64,000 bases of DNA from Haoranjiania flava. GTDB taxonomy: Bacteria; Bacteroidota; Bacteroidia; Chitinophagales; Chitinophagaceae. Position numbers and translations under genes: made by a program. The stretch spans positions 248,001 through 312,000 of the forward strand of contig NZ_JAOTPL010000001.1 of assembly GCF_025631005.1 (NCBI RefSeq), read 5' to 3'. Positions 41,111-48,696 of this stretch are shown here, one piece after another; the first letter of the stretch is position 1; the number at the start of each line of letters is the position of its first letter. The notes beneath the pieces are model-generated. The model worked only from the letters and a program-made list of their open reading frames with translations, ran no database searches and had not been told where the DNA came from.

Positions 41111-41884
41111 ATGCCCGATATCCGCACTGTTAACGTTACAAGATACGCCGCGCCATTGCGTGAAGGCGGCTCACTGCCTGCAATCGTAGAGGCGGATGAC
41201 GGCTTTATGTACGTACTGAAATTCCGGGGAGCAGGCCAGGGCATTAAATCGCTGGTGGCAGAATTTATCGGCGGCGAAATTGCGAGGCTCCTGGGGCTGA
41301 AAGTTCCGGAACTTGTGTTTGCGCAACTGGATGAAGCCTTCGGCCGCACCGAACCCGACGAAGAGATACAGGACCTGCTGAAAGCCAGCCGTGGCCTTAA
41401 TATCGGGTTGCATTACCTCAGCGGATCGGTGATGTACGATCCGGCACTGGCACACACAGATGCATTCACTGCCTCTAAAATAGTATGGCTCGATGCTTAT
41501 TTAGCCAACATGGACCGCACGGCGAGGAATACGAACATGCTTCTCTGGCACAAAGAATTGTGGCTGATAGATCATGGTGCATGCCTGTATTATCACCACA
41601 ACTGGAGCACATTCCCGGAGCAGGCAGGCAATACATTTGCCATGATCAAAGACCATGTACTTTTACCGGAGGCAACACAATTGGCAGAAGCAGGAGAGTT
41701 TGCACGGCAGGCTTTATCTGTGGAAAAAATAGCAGCTATTACAGATGCAATACCCGGCGACTGGCTTGGGGAGTATGATGGTGAAACGGTATCATCCACA
41801 CGTAAAAAATACTTTGATTTTCTTGCACAGCGTTTTCACAATTCTTCCGGCTTTTTAAATCAGGCAATAAATGGCGGAAAATAA
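41111..41884 (+). CDS. HipA-like kinase (HipA_2 family)
   Basis: A 257-residue protein kinase-like fold related to HipA. Lys37 (YVLKFRG) is the probable ATP Lys. The catalytic loop is LANMDRTARNTNML with Asp135 and Asn142, and WLIDHGACLY gives the Mg-binding Asp154 (DHG in place of DFG). It is much shorter than E. coli HipA and lacks the HipA N-terminal subdomain. It overlaps the DUF3037 gene by 14 nt, which implies coupled translation. No HipB-like HTH is nearby, so this is not a standard toxin-antitoxin locus. Substrate unknown. Confidence 0.82.
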   Translation: MPDIRTVNVTRYAAPLREGGSLPAIVEADDGFMYVLKFRGAGQGIKSLVAEFIGGEIARLLGLKVPELVFAQLDEAFGRTEPDEEIQDLLKASRGLNIGLHYLSGSVMYDPALAHTDAFTASKIVWLDAYLANMDRTARNTNMLLWHKELWLIDHGACLYYHHNWSTFPEQAGNTFAMIKDHVLLPEATQLAEAGEFARQALSVEKIAAITDAIPGDWLGEYDGETVSSTRKKYFDFLAQRFHNSSGFLNQAINGGK

Positions 41885-42257
41885 ATTATTATACGAATAC
41901 GCTGTAATCCGCGTGGTGCCACGTGTTGAGCGCGATGAGTTCATCAACGCCGGACTGATATTGTACTGCAAAAAACAAGATGTACTGCTTTGTAAAACTT
42001 TTCTTCATCAAACAAAACTGCTTTGTCTTGATGAGCAGGCCGACTGTGAAACCATTGCCCGGTACCTCGAGGCTTTTGAAAGAATAGCCTCAGGCAATTG
42101 CCCGGAAAATGTTTTATCCAAAGCAGACAAACCCGCGCGCTTCCGCTGGCTTACGGCGGCTAAGAGCACTATTATTCAATGTTCACCCGTTCATCCGGGA
42201 TTGGCCGATGATGTGCAGCAGGTTTTTAAAGACCTTTGTAAAAAATTGGTACACTGA
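41871..42257 (+). CDS. DUF3037-family protein
   Basis: A 128-residue protein of the DUF3037 family: YEYAVIRVVPRVERDEFINAGLILYCKKQDVL, the conserved FINAGLILYC core, and RFRWLTAAKSTIIQCSPVHPGL. Function unknown. DUF3037 is, from memory, often found as the immediate downstream neighbour of HipA_2 kinases; here the reading frames overlap by 14 nt. It may be the kinase's partner, regulator or substrate. Confidence 0.85.
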   Translation: MAENKLLYEYAVIRVVPRVERDEFINAGLILYCKKQDVLLCKTFLHQTKLLCLDEQADCETIARYLEAFERIASGNCPENVLSKADKPARFRWLTAAKSTIIQCSPVHPGLADDVQQVFKDLCKKLVH

Positions 42258-42337
42258 TTGGCATCACCTTCTTAATTTCAGGTTTTTTTATTTTGTACAC
42301 AGGACACTTCTATATTTGGCGGCGGCTAACGCATCGG

Positions 42338-42478
42338 GCACAAAGGTTATTTTTGTGCGCCTACTTTCAATTGTGTATAGTTACGTTTGCATGTGTGCTA
42401 CCGTAAGTACTTTTCACAAAAAGATAAATAATTATATCAGTCATTAAATTCAATGATCCGGCTGGAATCGGCCGGATC
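42338..42478. other. Intergenic hairpins before the convergent fur gene
   Basis: Two stems: GCACAAA / TTTGTGC (42338-42358, 7-nt loop) and GATCCGGC / GCCGGATC (42455-42478). Neither is followed by a convincing T run, so they are weak terminator candidates. Confidence 0.3.
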
Positions 42479-42553
42479 GTTCTAACAACATGGTTGTATT
42501 TGTAATTGAATAATAATTTAAAACTCTAAAATAAGTACAATACCGACAACAAG

Positions 42554-42970
42554 TTAAATCTCATAACAACTTTCACACTCACCTTTGAGGATCATTTCTT
42601 TTTCACGAATATGATAGTTGCCGGGAAGTGATATCTGCGGTACAGAGACATCTTCAATACAGGTGGTAGTGCCGCATTTTTCACAGATAAAATGTACATG
42701 GTTATCATGATGGTGGCCCTGGCCGCATTCTTTGCATAGTGCATATTTTACAGAATTATCTACCGTAGGAATAGTATGTATAATGCCGCGTTCAACGAAA
42801 GCCTGCAAGGTTCTGTAGATCGTGACCCTATCAAGATTATCGGCGCCTTTTTCAATAGCTGCATGGTCCAGCGCCCCATTGGAACCGAGAAAAAGTTCCA
42901 GTATTTTTTTCCTTGGTTCAGTAACGCTTAATCCATTGCTTTTTAAAATATTGGTGAGGTGTTGTAACAT
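42554..42970 (-). CDS. Fur-family transcriptional regulator (possibly Zur)
   Basis: A 138-residue metal-dependent repressor. Winged helix: LTNILKSNGLSVTEPRKKILELF and DRVTIYRTLQAFVERGIIHTI. Metal sites: GHHHDNHVHFICEKCGTTTCIED and a C-terminal CESC, giving two CX2C-type zinc pairs. The 17-bp palindrome TTGCAACATTGTTGCAA found about 750 nt away, between the neighbouring sco and merC genes, is a probable target. Zinc is a plausible co-repressor from the rich His/Cys cluster, but Fur, PerR and Zur cannot be separated firmly. Confidence 0.88.
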   Translation of the reverse strand: MLQHLTNILKSNGLSVTEPRKKILELFLGSNGALDHAAIEKGADNLDRVTIYRTLQAFVERGIIHTIPTVDNSVKYALCKECGQGHHHDNHVHFICEKCGTTTCIEDVSVPQISLPGNYHIREKEMILKGECESCYEI

Positions 42971-43042
42971 AACTTTTTATTTAGCAATCAAAATTAATTG
43001 ATGGGGTTATTGTCAAAAATATGATTTACCAACAGGCCAGTT

Positions 43043-43657
43043 TTATTCCTCTTTCAGCAGGGTTTCTATTTCTGCAACAATCTTATTCACATCTTTCTTT
43101 TTCAGCCCATCGAATATCTGTGACCTTACTTTGCCATTCTTATCTACCAGTGCCCAGAATTGTGTGTGGATGAACTCATCGTTTATACCTTTTACATTGT
43201 TTGCCGGATCGTCAAGCAGGTAGCTCGTTCTTGCCATCTGGTAGAGGCTGTCCTTTCTGCCCGTAAGAAAAACCCACTGCCTGGTATCTACACCCAGCGA
43301 ATCTGCATAGCGCTTAAGCACAGGCACAGAATCGTTTTCAGGCATGCAGGTATGAGAAACAAATTGCACTTCAGGATTGCCTCTAAACCGCTCGTATACT
43401 TTTTTCATATTGGTATTGAGTTTGGGGCAAATACCCTGGCAGGTAGTAAAAAAGTATTCCACTACGGTTACTTTGTTTTTCATGTCATTGTCTGTAAATG
43501 CCTTTCCATCCTGGTTGGTAAAGCTAAAAGGTTGCACATAACTCAGCACCGGCGACTGTTTCTTCCAATTATCTGTACCCATAAAAGTCAGTAACCAAAA
43601 AACCAAGACCACAATGGCAAAAAAGCCAAGATATATCCAAAGTATTTTGTTTCTCAT
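43043..43657 (-). CDS. SCO1/SenC-family copper chaperone
   Basis: A 204-residue thioredoxin-fold protein with one N-terminal membrane anchor (residues 7-25). The copper/redox motif is FFTTCQGICPKLNTNM (Cys73 and Cys77), and the His of the binding site lies in DEFIHTQFWALVDKNG. These proteins insert copper into cytochrome oxidase CuA or act as thiol reductases. No oxidase gene is adjacent. Divergent from merC with a shared palindrome between them. Confidence 0.9.
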   Translation of the reverse strand: MRNKILWIYLGFFAIVVLVFWLLTFMGTDNWKKQSPVLSYVQPFSFTNQDGKAFTDNDMKNKVTVVEYFFTTCQGICPKLNTNMKKVYERFRGNPEVQFVSHTCMPENDSVPVLKRYADSLGVDTRQWVFLTGRKDSLYQMARTSYLLDDPANNVKGINDEFIHTQFWALVDKNGKVRSQIFDGLKKKDVNKIVAEIETLLKEE

Positions 43658-43720
43658 AAAGGATCATTAAGTTGTACAAAGGTAGCTACAATAATTTTAA
43701 AAAATTTTTATTCAAATTTC

Positions 43721-43751
43721 TTGCAACATTGTTGCAAAGGTAATATATTTG
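43721..43751 (+). promoter_or_regulatory. merC promoter with a 17-bp palindromic operator in the spacer
   Basis: TTGCAACATTGTTGCAA (43721-43737) is a perfect 8-1-8 palindrome. Its TTG serves as a -33 element, and TATATTTG (43744-43751) is the -7 box, 20 nt further. The palindrome has the Fur-family box symmetry. The Fur-family gene at 42554 is two genes away. Confidence 0.7.
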
Positions 43752-43770
43752 CATTGATTCAATAAAAAAA

Positions 43771-44226
43771 ATGATTGTGGATATAGCTCAACTGGAACCA
43801 ACTAAAAAGATAAACCCCAAAAAAAAGCTGATGAAAATAAATTGGGATGCATTAGGCGTTACTACGTCAGTGGCCTGCGCCATTCACTGCGCCGTGCTAC
43901 CGTTGCTGATGACCAGCCTGCCGCTTTTCGGCATCAACATAATACACAACCATGCGTTTGAATATACCATGATAGGTCTGGCATTTTTAATTGGGGTGAG
44001 AGCTTTAACACATGGCTATAAAACGCATCATGGCAGCATGAAACCCGTGGTTATGTTTTCTGCCGGCATACTGTTGCTGGTGTTGAAAGAAGTGTTTCAT
44101 GACAATGCTATTTACTTTCTTGTACCTGCTGTAACGCTCATCGTTGCGGCACACTATATCAACTACCGTCTTTGTAAAAAAACAGGCAGTTGTACTGACC
44201 ATACCTGTGCGCATCAGCATTCATAA
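43771..44226 (+). CDS. MerC-domain membrane protein
   Basis: A 151-residue MerC-like transporter with four predicted helices. Helix 1 contains the metal motif CAIHCAVLPLL, and the C-terminus ends in a His/Cys-rich tail (CTDHTCAHQHS). MerC of resistance operons imports mercuric ion; family members without mer genes, as here, may carry zinc or other metals. The start at 43771 is chosen because the promoter lies just upstream; ATG at 43831 (MKINWDALG) would also place helix 1 correctly. Confidence 0.82.
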   Translation: MIVDIAQLEPTKKINPKKKLMKINWDALGVTTSVACAIHCAVLPLLMTSLPLFGINIIHNHAFEYTMIGLAFLIGVRALTHGYKTHHGSMKPVVMFSAGILLLVLKEVFHDNAIYFLVPAVTLIVAAHYINYRLCKKTGSCTDHTCAHQHS

Positions 44227-44231
44227 AGCCG

Positions 44232-44239
44232 TATATTTG
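44232..44239 (+). promoter_or_regulatory. -7 element directly before mtgA
   Basis: TATATTTG ends 4 nt before the GTG start codon of mtgA, which would give a leaderless or nearly leaderless transcript. Confidence 0.4.
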
Positions 44240-44243
44240 CGGC

Positions 44244-44939
44244 GTGAAAAGATTTTTCAGAAAATTATTTAAATATTTTTTTCTACTGCTGCTACTCTCT
44301 GTAGCTTATGCATTCCTGTGTAAGTGGATAATGCCGCCGCTGACTATTACACAGATTACACACATTATAGACGGACAAGGGCTAAAAAGAAATTACGTAC
44401 CGCTTGCAAAAATATCGCCAAATGTACGCCTGGCAGCCATTGCAGGCGAAGACCAGCTTTTTGCGCTGCATAATGGCTTTGACTGGGTATCGCTGGGTAA
44501 CAGCCTTGAAGGCGCCAACCTTAAAAAAGGGCGAGCTAAGGGAACTGCGGCGAGCACCATATCACAACAAACGGCTAAGAATGTATTTCTCTGGCAGGGC
44601 GCAGGCTTTTGGAAATACCTTCGAAAGGCTCCTGAATTTTTCTACACCTGGCTGATAGAAGCCGTTTGGGACAAACGCCGTATCCTGGAAATTTACCTCA
44701 ATGTGGCAGAGATGGGCAAAGGTGTTTTCGGTATTGAAGCTGCCGCACAAAAATATTTTGACAAACCAGCCAGCCAGCTTTCCAGGAGAGAAGCCGCTAT
44801 GATCATCGCTTCTTTGCAAAACCCCAGGGTCTTTACTGTAGTACCTTTGAGCAAGCATGTAAGCTGGAAATCAAACTGGATATTGAAGCAAATGAGCAAT
44901 ATACAAAACGACAGGGATATACAGCCTTTATTAAAATAA
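44244..44939 (+). CDS. mtgA: Monofunctional peptidoglycan glycosyltransferase
   Basis: Polymerises lipid II into glycan strands. A 231-residue GT51 protein with an N-terminal membrane helix (residues 11-28) and the motifs AIAGEDQLFALHNGFDW (catalytic Glu), KGTAASTISQQTAKNVFLW, and RRILEIYLNVAEMGKGVFGIEAAAQKYF. Lacks a transpeptidase domain. Start is GTG at 44244, 18 nt after the merC stop and 4 nt after a TATATTTG box. Internal ATG codons would delete the membrane anchor. Confidence 0.95.
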   Translation: MKRFFRKLFKYFFLLLLLSVAYAFLCKWIMPPLTITQITHIIDGQGLKRNYVPLAKISPNVRLAAIAGEDQLFALHNGFDWVSLGNSLEGANLKKGRAKGTAASTISQQTAKNVFLWQGAGFWKYLRKAPEFFYTWLIEAVWDKRRILEIYLNVAEMGKGVFGIEAAAQKYFDKPASQLSRREAAMIIASLQNPRVFTVVPLSKHVSWKSNWILKQMSNIQNDRDIQPLLK

Positions 44940-44989
44940 CTTTGGCTGAGATCCTTTACATAAAATACAACCTGCAATTAATAAATATA

Positions 44990-45158
44990 CACATAGAATA
45001 ACCATAAAGATTAAGAATCTATACCAACCGGGAATGATAATAAAGAATTAAGGTTTTGGTTATTCCGTGTGGCAAACAAAAAAAATTAAATATACACATG
45101 AAATAGCCATAACCAAAGTTGCATACCAACCGCGAATGAATAAAGGCTATTCCATGTA
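44990..45158 (-). repeat. Second cluster of hairpin repeats, inverted, types I and II
   Basis: Hairpin type I at 44990-45071 (arms CACATAGAATAACCA and TGGTTATTCCGTGTG) and type II at 45095-45157 (arms ACATGAAATAGCC and GGCTATTCCATGT). On the minus strand they run II then I and match the units at 15751-16058, including the loop block around CCGGTTGGT and the AT-rich linker. The type II arms carry G:C where type I carries A:T, so pairing is kept. A third partial arm (TACACATGAAA) continues into the kdsB start codon. Confidence 0.82.
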
Positions 45159-45186
45159 ACCGTAAAGAAAAATAAATAAATTACAC

Positions 45187-45912
45187 ATGAAAAAAATAGC
45201 TGTAATCCCTGCAAGGTACGATGCATCAAGATTTCCGGGCAAGCTGATGAAACCTCTTGCCGGGCAGAGTGTCATCCGCAGGGTGTATGAAAACACACTG
45301 AACACCGGCTTGTTCGATGATGTTTTTGTAGTTACAGACAGTGCCATTATTTTTAATGAAATAACCGCACACGGCGGCAGAGCCATCTACTCCGTAAAAG
45401 AGCATGAATGCGGCAGTGACCGCATTGCAGAAGCAGTGGAGCCTATTGATGCAGATGTGATAATCAATGTGCAGGGCGATTCTCCTTTTGTAAAAAAGGA
45501 AGATCTTGCCCGCCTGCTCAATGTATTTGAAGATGAAACAGTACAGGTAGCCAGCCTGATGCACATACTGGATAAAGCGTTTGTAGACAATCCCAGCTTT
45601 GTAAAAGTGATTGTAGACAATAACAACAACTCGCTCTATTTTTCACGTTCGCCGATTCCTTATCCGCGCAGCGAAGACAACTTAACTTATTACAAACACA
45701 TTGGCGTGTATGCATTCAGGAAAGCAACATTGCTGAACTTTACCCAATGGGAACAAACGCCTCTTGAGCTTGCAGAGAAGATAGAATGTATCCGCTACCT
45801 GGAACATGGCATTCCGCTAAAGATGGTGCTTACTGAAAACGTAACCATAGAAATAGACACCCCGGAAGACCTGGAAAGCGCAGAGCAGTTTATTTTACAA
45901 AACCAACACTAA
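45187..45912 (+). CDS. kdsB: 3-deoxy-manno-octulosonate cytidylyltransferase
   Basis: Activates Kdo as CMP-Kdo for lipopolysaccharide inner core. The 241-residue protein has the signature PARYDASRFPGKLMKPLAGQSVIRRVYENT at the start, HECGSDRIAEA, INVQGDSPFV, YYKHIGVYAFRK and TPEDLESAE, all family marks. Its ATG lies in TACACATGAAAA, which looks like the end arm of the adjoining repeat cluster, so the repeat seems to abut the gene exactly. Confidence 0.95.
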   Translation: MKKIAVIPARYDASRFPGKLMKPLAGQSVIRRVYENTLNTGLFDDVFVVTDSAIIFNEITAHGGRAIYSVKEHECGSDRIAEAVEPIDADVIINVQGDSPFVKKEDLARLLNVFEDETVQVASLMHILDKAFVDNPSFVKVIVDNNNNSLYFSRSPIPYPRSEDNLTYYKHIGVYAFRKATLLNFTQWEQTPLELAEKIECIRYLEHGIPLKMVLTENVTIEIDTPEDLESAEQFILQNQH

Positions 45913-46070
45913 CCTATTGCCTTATGCAATGGAAGTGTAGAAGCAACTTTTTATTTCACGCAAGCCCGCAAATGTTTATATGCAAATATTGCAGCGATGC
46001 CAGGTTGCTGTACATTGTGGTTTCCTACTCTCTGCCCGTGGTGAGGTTAGAGTATGATAAGCAAAAACAC

Positions 46071-46781
46071 TCAGGCTGTAAACTTATATCCCATTCCACG
46101 TACAGAGTGAAAGAAAATTGGGTTGCGGGTATCCTTTTCAAAATATTTCCTAAAGCTTAAAATGAAATTGTCAATCGTGCGTGTAGAGGGATAAACGCTG
46201 TAACCCCAAACTACCTGTAAAATTTTTTCACGGGTTACAACTTCATTCTTATTTTCAAACAACAATTTCAGCAGCATTGCTTCCTTCTTGCTCAGATCTA
46301 TTTTCTGGCCTTCCCAGGTAATGGCTTCCTGGGAAGCAAAGTTTACTTTGTTATCACCAAACTCAAACTCATCGCCAACAGAAAAATCTCGGTCCTGTAG
46401 TTTTTTATTTTTCTCGATCAGCTTTGCCACGCGCAGCAACAGCTCTTCCAGGTCAAATGGCTTGGTAATATAATCGTCAGCGCCTTTTCTCAGTCCTAAC
46501 ACCTTATCTGATGTATGATTCCTTGCGCTCAACATTAAGATAGGCACTTCCGCATTCTGCAAACGGATGCTTTCCGTAACACTGATGCCATCCATTTCAG
46601 GCAGCATTATATCCATAATAATAACATCGAAATACTCTGCCTGTGAGGCTTTCAGCGCTGCCATGCCATCATAGGCGGAGGTAACAGAATAGCCTTCCAT
46701 CTCTAAATTCAGCTTCAAAGCTTCATGCATATTTTCTTCGTCTTCCACCAGCAATACATTTGCTGAATACTCCTTGATCAT
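46071..46781 (-). CDS. Response regulator, OmpR/PhoB type
   Basis: A 236-residue two-component regulator. Receiver domain with the acidic pocket VEDEE and the phospho-acceptor Asp in DVIIMDIMLPEMDG (about residue 54), Lys in YITKPFDLEELLLR, then a winged-helix output domain with NEVVTREKILQVVWGYSVYPSTRTIDNFILSFRKYFEKDTRNPIFFHSVRGMGYKF. Overlaps the kinase gene by 4 nt (ATGA), so the two are translationally coupled. Target genes unknown. Confidence 0.96.
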   Translation of the reverse strand: MIKEYSANVLLVEDEENMHEALKLNLEMEGYSVTSAYDGMAALKASQAEYFDVIIMDIMLPEMDGISVTESIRLQNAEVPILMLSARNHTSDKVLGLRKGADDYITKPFDLEELLLRVAKLIEKNKKLQDRDFSVGDEFEFGDNKVNFASQEAITWEGQKIDLSKKEAMLLKLLFENKNEVVTREKILQVVWGYSVYPSTRTIDNFILSFRKYFEKDTRNPIFFHSVRGMGYKFTA

Positions 46782-47773
46782 TGGTTTTGGTTTTTAATCA
46801 GTGGAAAGTTAATGATAAAAAAGGAACCTTTGGGCTTATTGTCTTCTATGCGTATGTTTCCGCCAAAGTCTTTGACAATTTTTTTACAGAGATACAAACC
46901 AAGCCCGGTGCCTTTTGTTTTACGCACAGCTTCATTTCCAACACGATAAAACTTGTTGAATATCTTATTCTTCTCTTCTTCGCGAATGCCTTCGCCTTCA
47001 TCAGCAATGCTAAGCACAGCACAGTTTTCTTTTTGTTTTAATCGTACTGATATCAGGGAATCCGCTGGTGAATATTTTATGGCGTTATCGATCAAATTGC
47101 TGATGACCAGCTGCAACAATAAATGCTCGCCTGTAATAAAAAGATTTTCTTCCACAACATGTTCAATCTGGCGCTGTATAAATCTTCTCCTGAAATCTTT
47201 TACAGCTTCCAGCACAATTTTACTGATGTCTACAGGTTGATATTGTACGCTGTACTGGCCGCTTTCCAGTTGAGAAGAAAACAGCACGTTGTTGGTAAGC
47301 GTATTCAGCCGGGAGGTTTCTATCAAAGTGTTTGCTATCAGTTTCTGTTGCATTTCTTCATTAAGCTTTCTTTTCTGCAATGTCTCCAGGTTTAGCTGAG
47401 CCACAGCAATGGGCGTTTTTAATTCATGGGTAATGGCCATCATAAAGTTTTGCTGCTGTGTGGCAAAACGAAATTGCTTGCGCGTGGCACGGTACAGGTA
47501 GCCGGCGCCAATTATGATCAAAGCCAGTGATACAACGCCTTCTCCTATGTACTGAAAAGATTTCCTGCGCCTGGCATCATCAAGTGCATAAACCTTATCG
47601 GTGTACAGCGGATCATCCTTAATGAGTTCTTCTATGCGGTACTGGTACATTTGGTGATTCTGTCTTTCAAGTGAAATAAACCACCACACCAATGCTGCAA
47701 CAATGTACAACATCCATGTCCAGTAGATAGCAGTGAGAATACTTAATTTATGTTTTTTTACAACGTCAAACAT
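46778..47773 (-). CDS. Sensor histidine kinase
   Basis: A 331-residue kinase: two membrane helices (about residues 14-33 and 73-93) around a short periplasmic loop, then the H-box MMAITHELKTPIAVAQL, N-box VISNLIDNAIKYS, and G-boxes IADEGEGIREEE and GTGLGLYLCKKIV. No HAMP or PAS domain, so the sensor part is only the small loop (about 40 residues). Start at 47773 (MFDVVKKHK) overlaps the hydrolase stop by 8 nt; the earlier ATG at 47782 is also possible. Partner of the response regulator. Confidence 0.95.
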   Translation of the reverse strand: MFDVVKKHKLSILTAIYWTWMLYIVAALVWWFISLERQNHQMYQYRIEELIKDDPLYTDKVYALDDARRRKSFQYIGEGVVSLALIIIGAGYLYRATRKQFRFATQQQNFMMAITHELKTPIAVAQLNLETLQKRKLNEEMQQKLIANTLIETSRLNTLTNNVLFSSQLESGQYSVQYQPVDISKIVLEAVKDFRRRFIQRQIEHVVEENLFITGEHLLLQLVISNLIDNAIKYSPADSLISVRLKQKENCAVLSIADEGEGIREEEKNKIFNKFYRVGNEAVRKTKGTGLGLYLCKKIVKDFGGNIRIEDNKPKGSFFIINFPLIKNQNQ

Positions 47774-48563
47774 TGGACACAAAATTCAGGATGGTTTCAT
47801 TGACCTCATCAACCGCCTCAAACATGCCCATATGGCCTGTATCCTGCAATATAACCACTTCAGACCGCCGGGGGATTTTTGTTTGCGGCAGCACATTTTC
47901 AAGCCTTGCAGACTGGTCATCCGTACCCAATATAAACAATACCGGCACCTGGCTGTTTTTTAAAACATCTGTCCTGTCTTTGCGGCCGATCATGATCTCC
48001 TGAAACCTTATCAAGGCCTGTACATCCATCTTCCCCGCTTCCCGCAAAAGGCTTTCAATCACTCCGGGATGTTCCTGCTTAAACTTTTCACCGAACAAAC
48101 CCGGCAGCATGGTTTGCAGCAATGGCATGGCGCCATAAGCCTGCATGCTTTTGATATTCTTTTGCCTGTTGGCAATACCTTCTTCACTGTCAGCCGAAGC
48201 GTGGGAATGCAACAATCCAAAACCATTGAGTTGAGTGGAATGCTTTTCTGCAAACGCCAGCGTAATGTAGCCGCCCATAGAGTGGCCGATCATGGTGCAG
48301 GCTTTCATATTTTCATTTTGTAAAATCTCATACACAGCTTCCGCAAAATCTTCCATTGTTGTAAGTGCATCATTGTAGGGCGATTTGCCTGCTCCGGGCA
48401 GATCAGGGATGATTACTGTAAAATGAGCTTCCAGTGCCGGCAACTGGTTGCGGAAGATATCACTGCTTTCGGGGAAGCCGTGCAATAAAACCAGCGTTTT
48501 ACTACCGTTTCCTGAAAGCCTGTATGCCAGTTCCTGATTTTTGAATGTGATGTATCTATACAT
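47766..48563 (-). CDS. Alpha/beta-fold hydrolase
   Basis: A 265-residue cytosolic hydrolase without signal peptide. LLHGFPESSDIFRNQLPAL is the oxyanion region, the nucleophile Ser is in GHSMGGY (about residue 93), Asp in ILGTDDQS, and His in DTGHMGMFE. Similar to epoxide hydrolases, haloacetate dehalogenases and acyl esterases, so the substrate is open. First gene of an operon with the histidine kinase and response regulator; frames overlap, hinting at a functional link. Confidence 0.85.
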   Translation of the reverse strand: MYRYITFKNQELAYRLSGNGSKTLVLLHGFPESSDIFRNQLPALEAHFTVIIPDLPGAGKSPYNDALTTMEDFAEAVYEILQNENMKACTMIGHSMGGYITLAFAEKHSTQLNGFGLLHSHASADSEEGIANRQKNIKSMQAYGAMPLLQTMLPGLFGEKFKQEHPGVIESLLREAGKMDVQALIRFQEIMIGRKDRTDVLKNSQVPVLFILGTDDQSARLENVLPQTKIPRRSEVVILQDTGHMGMFEAVDEVNETILNFVSNV

Positions 48564-48696
48564 GTTTCAAAAGAATTATCTAAATGAATAACCTCAATTC
48601 CAAATCTCTGCTGTTTACTCCGGCACGGCCGCAATAGCTGCAACCTCTATGTGCCAGAGATTGCGAAATAGCCTCTTAAAAAACAGTACAGCTTTC

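Noticed and set aside
41111..42257. HipBA-type toxin-antitoxin locus
   Set aside because: There is no HipB HTH protein on either side; DUF3037 is not a DNA-binding domain.
42455..42478. Terminator of the kinase/DUF3037 operon
   Set aside because: Good stem but the following bases are GTTCTAAC, not a T run; left as a weak hairpin.
45924..46160. 78-codon plus frame after kdsB
   Set aside because: Runs into the antisense of the response regulator and has no family features.
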